Below, one piece after another: positions 44,592-53,728 of a stretch of 64,000 nt of DNA. The DNA comes from DASQYE01 sp035940775 (lineage in GTDB: Bacteria > Acidobacteriota > Blastocatellia > Pyrinomonadales > Pyrinomonadaceae), in contig DASZEN010000011.1 in the NCBI GenBank assembly GCA_035940775.1, positions 294,888 through 358,887 of the forward strand. The letters are read 5' to 3'. The notes under the pieces were generated by a model, which saw nothing but the letters and a program-made list of their open reading frames with translations, searched no databases and was not told where the DNA came from. Numbering within the stretch: the stretch's first letter is position 1; each line of letters opens with the position of its first letter. The position numbers were made by a program, and so were the translations under genes.

Positions 44592-45191
44592 ATGCGGTTC
44601 TCACCAGCAATCTTAGTTCTTGGCTTTTTACTCTTCTACCTATCTTGCAGTAATACTAAGCAAAATAGCGTCAGCCATAATACAAACTCGCCGCCTAGCG
44701 CATCCACGCCTGCATCTCAGCCGACCCCAAACCAGTATGCGACGAGTGAAGCGACTTCGGCCAACTACTTATACCAAGCCAAAATCTATTTACAGGGTAA
44801 GCCTTCAGCCTATGACCTATCTGAAGCGAGAAAGCGATTAGAACTTATTCCTCAAACTGCGCCGGAGTATAAAGAGGCACAAAGCCTGCTTGCTCAAATC
44901 AAAGTCAGGGAGAATAGGACAACCTCAGAGGCCATACTGCATGTTGATTACGTTGACAAGATTCCAGTAGCCGTATCGCAAGATGCTTTCTACCAAATAG
45001 AAGATGCGATCAGTGGGAATGACGATGCTATGGCATTGATTATGATTCATAAAGGCAGAGTCATAATGATCGAGAATAACAGCCCCATTGTGGTTCTCGA
45101 ACCGTTTGGATACCTCACAAAAATCAAGGTCAAAAAAAGCGGACGTAGCGGTTGGGTTAAAAGCTCTTGGATTCGGCAGGAGATGTGGTGA
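44592..45191 (+). CDS. Predicted lipoprotein with SH3-like C-terminus, M1 cargo
   Basis: About 199 residues from ATG 44,592, chosen because it places the hydrophobic segment AILVLGFLLFYLSCS at the N-terminus with a lipobox-like Cys; ATG 44,553 is possible. A Ser/Pro/Thr linker follows, then a short helical repeat (SEARKRLELIPQTAPEYKEA, TPR-like). The C-terminal 80 residues end in PFGYLTKIKVKKSGRSGWVK, like a bacterial SH3 module. Probably inner- or outer-membrane anchored. Function unknown. Confidence 0.6.
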   Translation: MRFSPAILVLGFLLFYLSCSNTKQNSVSHNTNSPPSASTPASQPTPNQYATSEATSANYLYQAKIYLQGKPSAYDLSEARKRLELIPQTAPEYKEAQSLLAQIKVRENRTTSEAILHVDYVDKIPVAVSQDAFYQIEDAISGNDDAMALIMIHKGRVIMIENNSPIVVLEPFGYLTKIKVKKSGRSGWVKSSWIRQEMW

Positions 45192-45427
45192 TAATCAGCA
45201 AATATTTAATAGATGCTGGAATCATCTACGGCATCATCTATGTTTTGATTTGTTCCGCACAGGCGAAGCAATATAAAACTACGGCTGAAAAGGTTTCGCT
45301 CTGGGTATTTGCTCTTTTGATGTCGGTCGCAAGTTTTGCATTTTGGGCTCTAGTTTATAGCTTCCTTAGAGCATTATTTGAGCCATCTTTACCGCCATCA
45401 AACCAAGTTTTGCACACCTCATTATGA
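45188..45427 (+). CDS. Small two-TM membrane protein, M1 cargo
   Basis: About 79 residues from GTG 45,188, whose GTGA overlaps the lipoprotein stop, implying coupling. Two hydrophobic helices (AGIIYGIIYVLICSA and SLWVFALLMSVASFAFWALV). No recognised family. Its stop is 2 nt from the convergent NTPase gene. Confidence 0.5.
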   Translation: MIISKYLIDAGIIYGIIYVLICSAQAKQYKTTAEKVSLWVFALLMSVASFAFWALVYSFLRALFEPSLPPSNQVLHTSL

Positions 45428-45429
45428 GA

Positions 45430-48400
45430 TTATAACTTACTCTTACTTTCTATCATTCTTTGATCTCGGAACTGAATACCGATTTTGTCACAAATCTTTT
45501 GACGGAGTTGATAGCCCTCTTTATGAAGATGAAAATAGTCTCTCACTATGTGCCGTAAGATAGTCAATGCTAAGTTATTATTCTGAAGTTGAAGATCCAA
45601 ATCTAAAACCTCTTTTTCAGGGAAAGGTCGAAAGTGTTCGAGTTTAATCATCAAATCGATCAATTTAGTAGAGTTCATCGGATTTTCATTTAGTACCTCT
45701 TGGTATGTTTCCTTCAAATGTTCAGAGCCGATGGCTTGAGCTGTCCGTCTCATAAATCCATAAGCTACCACTCCCATTAGTCCAAAAAATAAACGGTCAA
45801 CCTTATGAGCCAAGTTTTCCTCTTTGATGGATTTGTCAATCTCTCTAAGGAACTCTCCAATATGGAGGCGTAAAAAATCAGTGTTTTCTTCTATGGCATC
45901 AAAAATGACCTTAATTGTGCGTAGGCCTAATTGATTGCACTCTGTAGCCAATTCTAATTTCTGTTCACGACGGAGAGCACCAGGGAAATTTCTCAGAATC
46001 TGTCCCATTATCTGTAGTGTCTTGGATGCTACATTGAGTCGAACTAAATCATTCATCTCACGCTCAAGTTGCAGATCATCATCTTCTTTAAGGTCTTCCG
46101 TCCTCTCCAGACTTCGTTCCACTTCGTCCATCTCTCTCAAGTAATTGTCACGATTTGCTTGTGTATCGCCATCTAAAAGTAGTGGACGTGGAGCTTCAAG
46201 TTGCAGCCTATTAGCAAAATCAACGTGACTGTCGAGATTAAAAGGGTCATACTCCGCATATAAGGTTTTAGCCTGTTCGAGAATTTGTATGATTGTCTTC
46301 TCATCTTTCGTCAGGTAGACAAGGAAGATTACAATATTGGCGTAATCTTCAACATAAAGGTTGCTAGCCATTCTGGTAATCCATTGACGAATGGCCTTCT
46401 GTTGTCCCTTTGTATTTAAATTAGTGGCGAGATATTTTGCTACGAAATAGTAATAAACATACTTATAATTGAAGCGGTACTCATTTCCCTTATGTAGTAG
46501 GATTTTCGAGTTTTCTAGAATCCTTAGCATCGTTTCTCGATTGAATCTGATGCCGTAATCGCTGAAGTACCTATTTGTCACTTCATCTAAATCCTCTTCA
46601 TTCAGATAATGCTGTTTCGATTTAAATATTTCATAGGCGATTAAGGTAATGTAGGTAGTAAGCATATCCATAGGAATCGCTTGAGTTCTATGAATAGACA
46701 AAGATTGTATGATAATTACTTCATAAAAATAGCCATAAGCACCGGACGCCGTATTAAGATTAGCGTTAGCCTCTAATACCTGTAACATGCTTAAGACGAA
46801 GATTGGATACGAAGGAACCATTTTGCGTCCGAGCAGCGTTTTAACAATATTCGCCGTTTCCTTAATCCTTTGGGAGATATCTTCTTCGTCACCCGTGTAC
46901 TCTTGGCCGAAACTAACCCACTTCGTTATCAGTTGGTAGCGCAAACGATGACCAAATTCGGATATCTCGGCATGAGTATAGGAAATCAGCGCGCTCTGCT
47001 CTTCGACTTGTTGGGTGATCTCTTCAAAAGGGAAAAGATCATTAGCAAGGATTATTATTCTTTCAAAGCTTTTACTCGCTGCCTCAAGCACACTGTTCTT
47101 TCCCTTACGATTGAGACGTTGAACTCGATGGAAATCATCTATTATTAGCGCTTTACGTTTACGTTCAAGTTGTTGATATCTAACAACGTCATCGGGGGAA
47201 TACTGTTCAGCAAAATGCCTGTCTATAAGTTTATTGAAATCTTCAGCAGAAGGCGTTTTTATTTCACTGCCGTGAAGCATGATCGGGACTAAACGCTGTT
47301 TTTGTAAGTCCAAATAAAGTTTACGCGCTAAAGCGGTCTTACCAGCAACCTCTGGCGCAGTTATTACGAAGAGCGGATTGTCCAATACAAACTTAAAGAC
47401 TTGTTCACTATCTATAATTGACAATACGGTCTTTTCATCAGGCTTATTCTCTAAAGGTAAGAGAGCAAGTTCAGGGTAGATAAAAATATCTTGTAATGTA
47501 AGTGATTTATTAGAGGGGTGCGTAAAATTAGCACCTGGATCTGACAAAATCTTATTGTAATGCTCATTATTTTGGAATTCCCTTACTGCTAGCCCTCTAC
47601 TTCGCTCGAATGCGCTCCATTCGCCAGCTCTATTGGGCACATATATATCTTTGTGCCATGTGTACTCTGTAAGCCGTTTACGCTTTGTGCTTAGATCAAG
47701 CTCAAGAACATTAAATCCACTTTCACTCTTTGAGCCTTCCTGCAATACAGCACCTTCTACGTAGAGACTAATTTCACCTGAGAGTGGGTGGTGCTTAGTA
47801 TATTGGTCGGCGATATGCTCATGACCTGTAAGAATTATGTCCGAAGCCGGTTCTACCTGCCCTCTAAATTTTCTAGCGTTGTTCGACTCAAGCCACTGCG
47901 TAGGATGATGAAAAGCGGCAACTACAACGTCGCACTTCGTTTCATCTGGGGTGATGATGCCTATCGGAAAGAATAGTTGCGACTGCTGCTCGTGTAGCTG
48001 CGACACCCAAGCTGTGTTGTAACAGTTAAATCTAAGACGGTACTCACCAATCTCAAATTCTCGCTTGTAGTGGATGCGATCATACCCAATTAGAGATGTA
48101 GTGGCATTATTGATAGTTAAGTGAGTGTTGTTGCTCTCTAAGTTAGCTAGAAAGTTGAAAAAATTGTCTTGCACCGCAACCAAAGCTTGCACAATTGAAT
48201 CATCTTCAGGATTTAGTTGCTCAAGAATTTGCTCTCCACTTTTTAGCATAACAGCACGCAAAGCAGTATCTTTCTTGAAATCACAATCGTGATTTCCTGG
48301 AACAGCTATGAAGTTGAAGACCAGTGTGGGATTCTGGCTTAGTACTAATTCTTTTAGCTGCGCAAGAAACTGCTGAGCAATTTCATATTGAGTGGCTGTA

Positions 48401-48558
48401 CCAGAGAATGCTATATCTCCTGTAATCACAATGAAACAAGCCGTAGCCGACGATAAAGTTGGCTGAACGGCATGGGCTATATCGGATGCTCTATCTACAA
48501 CTAAATTTTTCCCATCAATAAAGTGAATATCACTAAGCTGGATTATGACAATATTCAT
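45430..48558 (-). CDS. Metallophosphoesterase-P-loop NTPase fusion (STAND-like), candidate defence protein
   Basis: About 1042 residues; ATG 48,558 is chosen because AAGGAG lies nine nt upstream and the protein then begins directly with the calcineurin-like fold. Metal-binding motifs are DIH (residues 10-12), GDIAFSG, GNHDCDF, AFHHPTQW and TGHEHIA. From about residue 385 comes an NTPase: TAPEVAGKTALARKLY (Walker A with Ala for the first Gly, near 405) and ALIIDDFHRVQRL (Walker B, near 473), then a long helical C-terminus. An effector nuclease or phosphatase, NTPase and sensor-like helical region is the arrangement of STAND conflict systems; anti-phage activity is inferred, not shown. Confidence 0.78.
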   Translation of the reverse strand: MNIVIIQLSDIHFIDGKNLVVDRASDIAHAVQPTLSSATACFIVITGDIAFSGTATQYEIAQQFLAQLKELVLSQNPTLVFNFIAVPGNHDCDFKKDTALRAVMLKSGEQILEQLNPEDDSIVQALVAVQDNFFNFLANLESNNTHLTINNATTSLIGYDRIHYKREFEIGEYRLRFNCYNTAWVSQLHEQQSQLFFPIGIITPDETKCDVVVAAFHHPTQWLESNNARKFRGQVEPASDIILTGHEHIADQYTKHHPLSGEISLYVEGAVLQEGSKSESGFNVLELDLSTKRKRLTEYTWHKDIYVPNRAGEWSAFERSRGLAVREFQNNEHYNKILSDPGANFTHPSNKSLTLQDIFIYPELALLPLENKPDEKTVLSIIDSEQVFKFVLDNPLFVITAPEVAGKTALARKLYLDLQKQRLVPIMLHGSEIKTPSAEDFNKLIDRHFAEQYSPDDVVRYQQLERKRKALIIDDFHRVQRLNRKGKNSVLEAASKSFERIIILANDLFPFEEITQQVEEQSALISYTHAEISEFGHRLRYQLITKWVSFGQEYTGDEEDISQRIKETANIVKTLLGRKMVPSYPIFVLSMLQVLEANANLNTASGAYGYFYEVIIIQSLSIHRTQAIPMDMLTTYITLIAYEIFKSKQHYLNEEDLDEVTNRYFSDYGIRFNRETMLRILENSKILLHKGNEYRFNYKYVYYYFVAKYLATNLNTKGQQKAIRQWITRMASNLYVEDYANIVIFLVYLTKDEKTIIQILEQAKTLYAEYDPFNLDSHVDFANRLQLEAPRPLLLDGDTQANRDNYLREMDEVERSLERTEDLKEDDDLQLEREMNDLVRLNVASKTLQIMGQILRNFPGALRREQKLELATECNQLGLRTIKVIFDAIEENTDFLRLHIGEFLREIDKSIKEENLAHKVDRLFFGLMGVVAYGFMRRTAQAIGSEHLKETYQEVLNENPMNSTKLIDLMIKLEHFRPFPEKEVLDLDLQLQNNNLALTILRHIVRDYFHLHKEGYQLRQKICDKIGIQFRDQRMIESKSKL

Positions 48559-48783
48559 CTTAAGAATCTCCTTAACAACTTCGCTTATAAAACTCTTACC
48601 TACCAAGAAACTTAAACAACTGTCAAACTCTCGGCTTCCAGAATGACTTTTTGTGCAAAGTCGAACTCCTTCCTTTTACGTCTGACCAGACTGCTGAAAA
48701 GCCTCAGCATGTTCTTTGAAAAGGTTTTCAACGCTAATAGATCTATTTGAGAGATACCGTCAGACATGCTGTAAGTATATCGG

Positions 48784-48934
48784 ACTTTTGAGGCAGCGTA
48801 TTAACTTTTGAGGCAAAACTGACTTTTGAGGCAAAGCCATACGTGAGGGCGTTGCACATAAAGTCGGGGATTTAGACGACTTTTTGTGACGAAGCAGAAT
48901 TCTCACAAAAAGTCGGTTCTTCCCAGAAAGTCGG
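48784..48934 (+). repeat. Junction J2: M1 right end / core / M2 left end
   Basis: Three ACTTTTGAGGCA sites at 48,784, 48,804 and 48,822 (spacing 20, 18) end M1. The core CATACGTGAG is at 48,838-48,847. The M2 left end has CACATAAAGTCG (48,855), an inverted CGACTTTTTGTG (48,877-48,888), CACAAAAAGTCGG (48,904, 49 bp after the first) and CAGAAAGTCGG (48,924). The TGTG-type letters replace GAGG across the core. Confidence 0.85.
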
Positions 48935-50119
48935 CTCGATGCCTAGTTCGTAAATGGAATGGATGACAACGCAAATATTATGAGCCAGAACTTTGAACAG
49001 GGCCTCGTTGATCTGCGCCCGCTCAGTCTTGCTCCTCAGTGAGCCGCCGAACTTGGCCTTTATCGTCGAAAAGGTAGATTCAACATTAGACCGCTTGTGA
49101 TAGTGTTCCATGAAATGTTGATGGTTGTAAGCGTAGAAATGATACAGTCGCTTCCATATCTCACCGCTCCTCCTGTTGGTCGAGGTCGCGTTCGACCGGA
49201 ACGCGATATAGGGTACGCCTCCCTTCTGTAATACGGCTTCCATATTCTTCTCGGCAGAGTAAGCTTTGTCGGCGCTGACCTCATCTATTAAGAAGTTTCG
49301 TGCGGTCTCTTCGACCAATGAGATGAATTCAGGACTATCGCCCGCGTTGCCGTTCGTCACGCGGACGCCAGTAATGATGTGTGTCCGAGTGCCACAGATG
49401 ATATGAACTTTCAGCCATTTTTGTTTTTCAACTGGCTTGGGCCTCCCATATCTGTGCTTTACCCATTGGTCATACTGAGATGTAGAAAGGCCGGATGAAT
49501 CTACAGCGAAGGTTGTCTCGACGCTCGCTAGAGGAAGGCTCGATATATTGATTAACTGCATTAGCGGCTGAGTGAGGGACTGCATCTCCATATAGCCGTA
49601 AATGGAATTGAAATGCGGAGCCTTCTCGATGTAACCATTCCTCTGGACTTCTTTGAGGTCGCACGTCAGTCGGCGCGTCGAGAAGCCCGTATAGGTCTTG
49701 AGCGTGGAAGAGAAGATGATGTCCTTAAGCGGGATGCGCGGCCTACCCATTGTCTGTTCAGGCTCTTCGATGGTCTGACAGAGTTCGTAGAGCAGCGCCA
49801 GAAAATGCGACTTCTCGCGCGTCTGGGCAAGATTGTATTCGCTCCATCTAGTGGGGCGTAATCGCTTGGGTTTCGGTTTTTCCGGCTCTACCGCCTCTTT
49901 CTCGTTAATGTATGCCATACCTTCCTCCGCTGGGTCGCGTTGACAATTTAGGTCAACACCATAGCTCTGGGGCGCGGCGGAAGCAACTACTATCTCCTGC
50001 GTTTCTGCGTATTTAGCAAGCATAGCTATGACGGCGAGAACACTGTTGATCCGCCGCTTTTCAGGGTCGTTTTCGGATTGAACTTGCTTGTCTTCAAACT
50101 GGATGGTAGGTTTACACAC
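48872..50119 (-). CDS. DDE transposase of M2
   Basis: A 415-residue transposase from a GTG start. Catalytic Asp in VDSSGLSTSQYDQW, Asp in EVSADKAYSAEKN, and YREK signature in YHKRSNVESTFSTIK. Its tail EPTFWEEPTFCENSASSQKV is encoded by the AAAGTCGG motifs of the module left end, so the end sites lie inside the gene. The same tail occurs in the M5 remnant, and both modules have TGTG-type ends. It is more distant from the M1, M3 and M4 enzymes than these are from each other. Confidence 0.88.
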   Translation of the reverse strand: MCKPTIQFEDKQVQSENDPEKRRINSVLAVIAMLAKYAETQEIVVASAAPQSYGVDLNCQRDPAEEGMAYINEKEAVEPEKPKPKRLRPTRWSEYNLAQTREKSHFLALLYELCQTIEEPEQTMGRPRIPLKDIIFSSTLKTYTGFSTRRLTCDLKEVQRNGYIEKAPHFNSIYGYMEMQSLTQPLMQLINISSLPLASVETTFAVDSSGLSTSQYDQWVKHRYGRPKPVEKQKWLKVHIICGTRTHIITGVRVTNGNAGDSPEFISLVEETARNFLIDEVSADKAYSAEKNMEAVLQKGGVPYIAFRSNATSTNRRSGEIWKRLYHFYAYNHQHFMEHYHKRSNVESTFSTIKAKFGGSLRSKTERAQINEALFKVLAHNICVVIHSIYELGIEPTFWEEPTFCENSASSQKVV

Positions 50120-50235
50120 GTCGGGCCTCCCGCCAAAGGCGGTTCGATAATAGGGGAGCAGGTGGATTCGATTCCACGCTTAGCGGATGTCAAACCTAGC
50201 CAAGCGACCTACGTCCTGCCCCGTCTAAAAGGTGT

Positions 50236-50307
50236 AGCCCCCGGCTAGAATCGAACTAGCGGCCCTCCCATTCGACTGGGGCGCTCTTCCATCTGAGCTA
50301 CGGGGGC
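50236..50307 (-). tRNA. tRNA-like gene with abnormal anticodon arm
   Basis: Reading the minus strand from 50,307: acceptor GCCCCCG pairs perfectly with CGGGGGC (50,243-50,237); TA at positions 8-9; D arm GCTC/GAGC with loop AGATGGAA; T arm GCTAG/CTAGC with loop TTCGATT, all intact. The anticodon arm CCCCA/TGGGA has one C-A mismatch and only six loop bases (GTCGAA), one fewer than normal. With T33 as the landmark the anticodon reads CGA, but there is no long variable arm as tRNA-Ser needs; a lost T would give TCG (Arg). No encoded CCA. It may be a decayed or modified tRNA, or a tRNA mimic. The remaining bases of 50,120-50,547 show no other gene. Confidence 0.6.
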
Positions 50308-50547
50308 ACATCTTTGTTCACCTCCAGACACAAAAAAAGTGCGCAGCCTCTTCCAAAGTCTTATTACAGACTCCAAAGCGACTCCACACTTCACTTGCCT
50401 TATAGTGCGTTTTTGTTCGCTAAAATTTTTCCACTTCTACAACGAACATCGCACTATTAACTCTGCTGGTCGTGCAGAGTATAACGCGAACCATCAGGTG
50501 TGTCCATCCCCTTTGCGAGTCGCGCCCCGGCTCATCTATGTAGGTTA

Positions 50548-50814
50548 TTATTTGGGTAAACCCAAAGAGCGCTTCACTGCATCATCCTCTGCACGACGCC
50601 TCTGTTCGGGCGTTTCATTGAGGTACGGAAGAAAAAGAAGGAACATTAATATAAGCAGAATTCCTATTACGATAAGACAGCCTCGGCGCTGCTTCTCACG
50701 CTCCTCCGGTGTGCGTAAATCGTCTGGCCGTATGATACGACCGCATCCGGGGCATGCCCTCGCAGCCATAGATACTTGATGCCCACAGTCGGGGCATGGC
50801 CGTGTTCCTGTCAT
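50548..50814 (-). CDS. Zinc-ribbon plus single-TM protein, M2 cargo
   Basis: An 88-residue protein. CPDCGHQVSMAARACPGCG near the N-terminus is a zinc ribbon (two CxxC pairs), followed by a charged linker, one TM helix (GCLIVIGILLILMFLLFLPY) and a charged tail. GGAGAA precedes the ATG. Such small proteins are widespread and of unknown role. Confidence 0.72.
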   Translation of the reverse strand: MTGTRPCPDCGHQVSMAARACPGCGRIIRPDDLRTPEEREKQRRGCLIVIGILLILMFLLFLPYLNETPEQRRRAEDDAVKRSLGLPK

Positions 50815-50956
50815 CTTCGTTCTCCTATTGGGTTATAATCACGCTACAACTAATGCATAGCGTGCTCGCACATTACGGCTGACTATGCGCGTATGGGATT
50901 CACACAATTGTTGTGAGTTCCCGGCGCACCTGATCAAGTCCAACATGCTAGTCCCT

Positions 50957-50981
50957 GTTGTGACTAACCGCAAGTCACGAC
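50957..50981. promoter_or_regulatory. Inverted repeat upstream of the M2 XRE gene
   Basis: GTTGTGACT (50,957-50,965) and AGTCACGAC (50,973-50,981) are inverted with one mismatch, 30 nt before the XRE start. Candidate autoregulatory operator; it differs in sequence from the M1 palindrome. Confidence 0.4.
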
Positions 50982-51011
50982 AGATAGCCCTACCCACTGG
51001 AGGTGATTCCA

Positions 51012-51287
51012 GTGGTTAAGAGGAAACGAGAGCGTCCTGAGCGGTTGGCCGAGAAGTTGTTACAGATTCGTAAGGCTTTAGGGCTATCTCAATCAGAGAT
51101 GCTGCGGAGGATAGGGAAAGGAGAAAGCGGTCATCGCAATTTCATCAGCAACTATGAGAATGGCGTGCGCCTACCATCGTTATTGGAGTTGCTGGCTTAC
51201 GCACGCGCGGCAGGGGTGAGCGTAGATGTTTTGATTGACGATTATCTGGACTTACCTAAACACCTACCCGCTAAAAGGAAAACGTAA
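51012..51287 (+). CDS. XRE-family regulator, M2
   Basis: About 91 residues. GTG 51,012 is chosen because GGAGGTGAT (50,999-51,007) is an ideal ribosome-binding site at the right distance. The HTH region is RKALGLSQSEMLRRIGKG with FISNYENGVRLPSLLELLAY. The end DDYLDLPKHLPAKRK matches the M1 regulator. It lies 149 nt upstream of the Argonaute gene on the same strand and probably controls it. Confidence 0.85.
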   Translation: MVKRKRERPERLAEKLLQIRKALGLSQSEMLRRIGKGESGHRNFISNYENGVRLPSLLELLAYARAAGVSVDVLIDDYLDLPKHLPAKRKT

Positions 51288-51436
51288 TTCTGAATGATGC
51301 TGAAAAGTCATCCCCCATGTTAATATCTTTTCTACACAACGGGTTAATGCCACTCACAGGCTAACTCAGATTCAATCTGTAGCCGTCCGATGAATGGCCT
51401 CTTGGATAATAGCCCAAAACTTTACTGAGGTGATTG

Positions 51437-53671
51437 ATGCAAAGCATAAGGGTTCAGCCATTTTCTAGATTTGTGAACTGGTTCCAACTTCATGTCACAG
51501 ATGATAAGGATAATTCCGACCTTGACGATACTTCAACTAAGTACATCTACAAGTTTTCGCTCACGGAACATATCACCGCCTCACCGGAAGAATATTTTAT
51601 TAAACATGATGATGAGTTTTACTTCTTAGAGGAAAGACCTGATTGCAAGCCTATACCCCTCGAAGGGGAGTTGGGGCGGCGTGTTATTGAAAGAAGGTTC
51701 CGTCAGGAACTAAAAGAGCGAGGCTTCTCTTTTAAGGGACATCACGGTTATATAGCCTATTGGAATAGGACTCCTTATCCTGAAGTAAAAGACTATACTG
51801 ATATTTTCAGTGCTTACACAGGATTCGAGTTTCGTATCATTGAAAATTGGAATGGAGAGAGCAATGAATATTATCTTGTCATCGATCCGCACGTTGTTTT
51901 CATTATGCAGGCCAGCATGGCCGATCTGCTGCAGCGCGGTAGCAATTTAACCAAGCTTGAGAATCTCTCAGTAAGGGTCACTGGTAGTGAGGATGACGAA
52001 AGACCTGAAGGGATAGATGGCTTTTTACTTGAGACAATAAAAGATGATAATGGTCAGTTAATCTGTCGAATTATCAATGCCAGAACAAACGAGGAGGAGA
52101 CACCTACTGCCGACCGTGTTTATCTCGAAGCGCGGCCTGAAATTATTAAATTGGTTCTAAGTGATCTACAAATAAATTTTGATGTTATTGCACTAGGCCG
52201 CCAGAAATCCTTTTTAAATAGCTCATCCGCTGCTAAAGATAGGTTCAAAAAAACGCAAGATATCGTGCGGGATTTCTTAATTAAAGGCACAAAAACATTT
52301 CCATTCAGAGTAGGGAATTTCAAGGTCAGAATTGAGCCTGATCTTACGCCTATCGTGGGCTCTGCCTATCCCCTTGATAAACAGCTTCCTGAGCCATCCC
52401 TTCTCTTTGACAAGTCAGATAGCTCAGCCACTCATCTCCAGCCGTATTGGGGGCTGCGAACATTCGGGCCATTCACTAAAAACAAATCCGAGATCCGCTT
52501 GTCGCTTCTCGGTACTAAAACAGGAATTGGGCAACTAAGAAGGCTCGTCGAAACGATGAATCGCGGCACTTCGATTATGCCCAACGGCATGCGTCAGTTC
52601 TTCAACACAAAACTAGAAATAGTCGATGAAGTACAGCTCAACTCAGAATCAATTAGTGATTGTATTCAAGGTGCTAAGGCACTAGGTAGCAGGAACGAAA
52701 GGAGAGACAATGGTGCAGAAGTCGCTTTAGTTCATCTGATAGAGGAGACTCCCGATTTCGAACTAGATACACCCTATTTTAACGTGAAGCCTATTCTGCT
52801 TAATTACGGACTCGCTTCACAGGTAGTAACGCAACCTTCATTCAGAAATGAGAAATGGATTCATGCGGACTTGGCAAGTGCGATCTTTGCCAAAGCGCGA
52901 GGATATCCGTGGGTATTATCCGAAACCTTGACCGGCTTCAATATGATTATGGGAATTGGACTATCTCAAGCTATCTCTAAAACGAGAAGGGCTGGAGCGC
53001 GACCACGCTATCTTGGATACACTAACGTCTTTGATGAGCAAGGTCGGTGGATGTTTTTTGAGAGCACCCCGCAATTATACGATTCCGATAACCCGAAGGA
53101 ACAATTAGCGAGTGTGGTCTCAAATGCGCTAGAGAGGTATAAGCAGGAACGAGGTTATTTCCCCCGATCCGTCTCAATACATTATTACCAAAGGTTTTCA
53201 GAGCAGAAGATTCAGGTCGTAAACGAAGTTCTTCAACAGAAGATTGGAGATGGCTATCGGGTGGCTTATGTCACTATTGATGAGAGCCACTCCACTAGAC
53301 TCTATGACATACAGACGCCAGATGGCAGCTTCCCACGCGCTCACTACGCACAACTATCTGACACGGAGGTGCTACTTTCAACAACCGGATACACCGACTT
53401 GGCCAAGAAGCGGCTTGGAACGCCTCACATACTCAAGATCTCAGCCAAACAGTATCCAGAACCATTCGTCTCAATAGATGAGATAGCGAATCAGATACTT
53501 GCCTTAACAAGGCTTAACTACAAAACACTCACTCCGGTCGTCCGGGAACCCGTTACTCTGCTATTTTCTAACCTCGTCGCCAAGTTCATGGCTAACTTTT
53601 CTGAGACACAATGGAAGGGAGCGCAGACGGTTCCATCGAGCAAAATTAATACCGTCCCGTGGTTCCTTTAA
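51437..53671 (+). CDS. Prokaryotic Argonaute, predicted catalytically inactive
   Basis: About 744 residues from ATG 51,437 with GAGGTG eight nt before. The length fits a long pAgo with N, PAZ-like, MID and PIWI parts. MID/PIWI landmarks: NYGLASQVVTQPSF near 455, AKARGYPWVL near 485, RAGARPRYLGYTNVFDEQGRW near 515-535, HYAQLSDTEVLLSTTGY near 640, PVTLLFSNLVAKFMANFSET near 705, and the hydrophobic C-terminus PWFL. The first catalytic Asp, expected in a GIDVS-like strand, is Gly (MGIGLS near 504), and the usual RDG-type strand reads HYYQRF (near 582), so slicing is unlikely. Inactive long pAgos use guides to sense nucleic acid and trigger a partner effector; the downstream membrane protein fits that role. 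Family call from motif order; subtype inferred. Confidence 0.85.
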   Translation: MQSIRVQPFSRFVNWFQLHVTDDKDNSDLDDTSTKYIYKFSLTEHITASPEEYFIKHDDEFYFLEERPDCKPIPLEGELGRRVIERRFRQELKERGFSFKGHHGYIAYWNRTPYPEVKDYTDIFSAYTGFEFRIIENWNGESNEYYLVIDPHVVFIMQASMADLLQRGSNLTKLENLSVRVTGSEDDERPEGIDGFLLETIKDDNGQLICRIINARTNEEETPTADRVYLEARPEIIKLVLSDLQINFDVIALGRQKSFLNSSSAAKDRFKKTQDIVRDFLIKGTKTFPFRVGNFKVRIEPDLTPIVGSAYPLDKQLPEPSLLFDKSDSSATHLQPYWGLRTFGPFTKNKSEIRLSLLGTKTGIGQLRRLVETMNRGTSIMPNGMRQFFNTKLEIVDEVQLNSESISDCIQGAKALGSRNERRDNGAEVALVHLIEETPDFELDTPYFNVKPILLNYGLASQVVTQPSFRNEKWIHADLASAIFAKARGYPWVLSETLTGFNMIMGIGLSQAISKTRRAGARPRYLGYTNVFDEQGRWMFFESTPQLYDSDNPKEQLASVVSNALERYKQERGYFPRSVSIHYYQRFSEQKIQVVNEVLQQKIGDGYRVAYVTIDESHSTRLYDIQTPDGSFPRAHYAQLSDTEVLLSTTGYTDLAKKRLGTPHILKISAKQYPEPFVSIDEIANQILALTRLNYKTLTPVVREPVTLLFSNLVAKFMANFSETQWKGAQTVPSSKINTVPWFL

Positions 53672-53728
53672 GCAACAGTATTGACCATCTGGGTCAACAG
53701 AGGTATTTTGCCATTAAGCAACGTGTAT

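Larger units (their letters stand above)
40906..48838. mobile_element. Module M1: cargo transposon (7.9 kb)
   Basis: Bounded by inverted 17-bp ends that read, from inside out, ACTTTTGGGGCAAAGCC (left) and ACTTTTGAGGCAAAGCC (right). The right end has three ACTTTTGAGGCA sites (48,784, 48,804, 48,822). Contains one DDE transposase plus a two-TM protein, a small basic protein, an XRE regulator, a lipoprotein, a small membrane protein and a metallophosphoesterase-NTPase. Base composition is visibly AT-richer than the polysaccharide cluster. Confidence 0.75.

Noticed and set aside
50236..50307. Functional tRNA-Ser(CGA)
   Set aside because: No long variable arm and only six anticodon-loop bases, so a standard serine tRNA is not supported; kept as tRNA-like.
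51434..51436. TTG start of the Argonaute gene
   Set aside because: The adjacent ATG at 51,437 is better spaced from GAGGTG.
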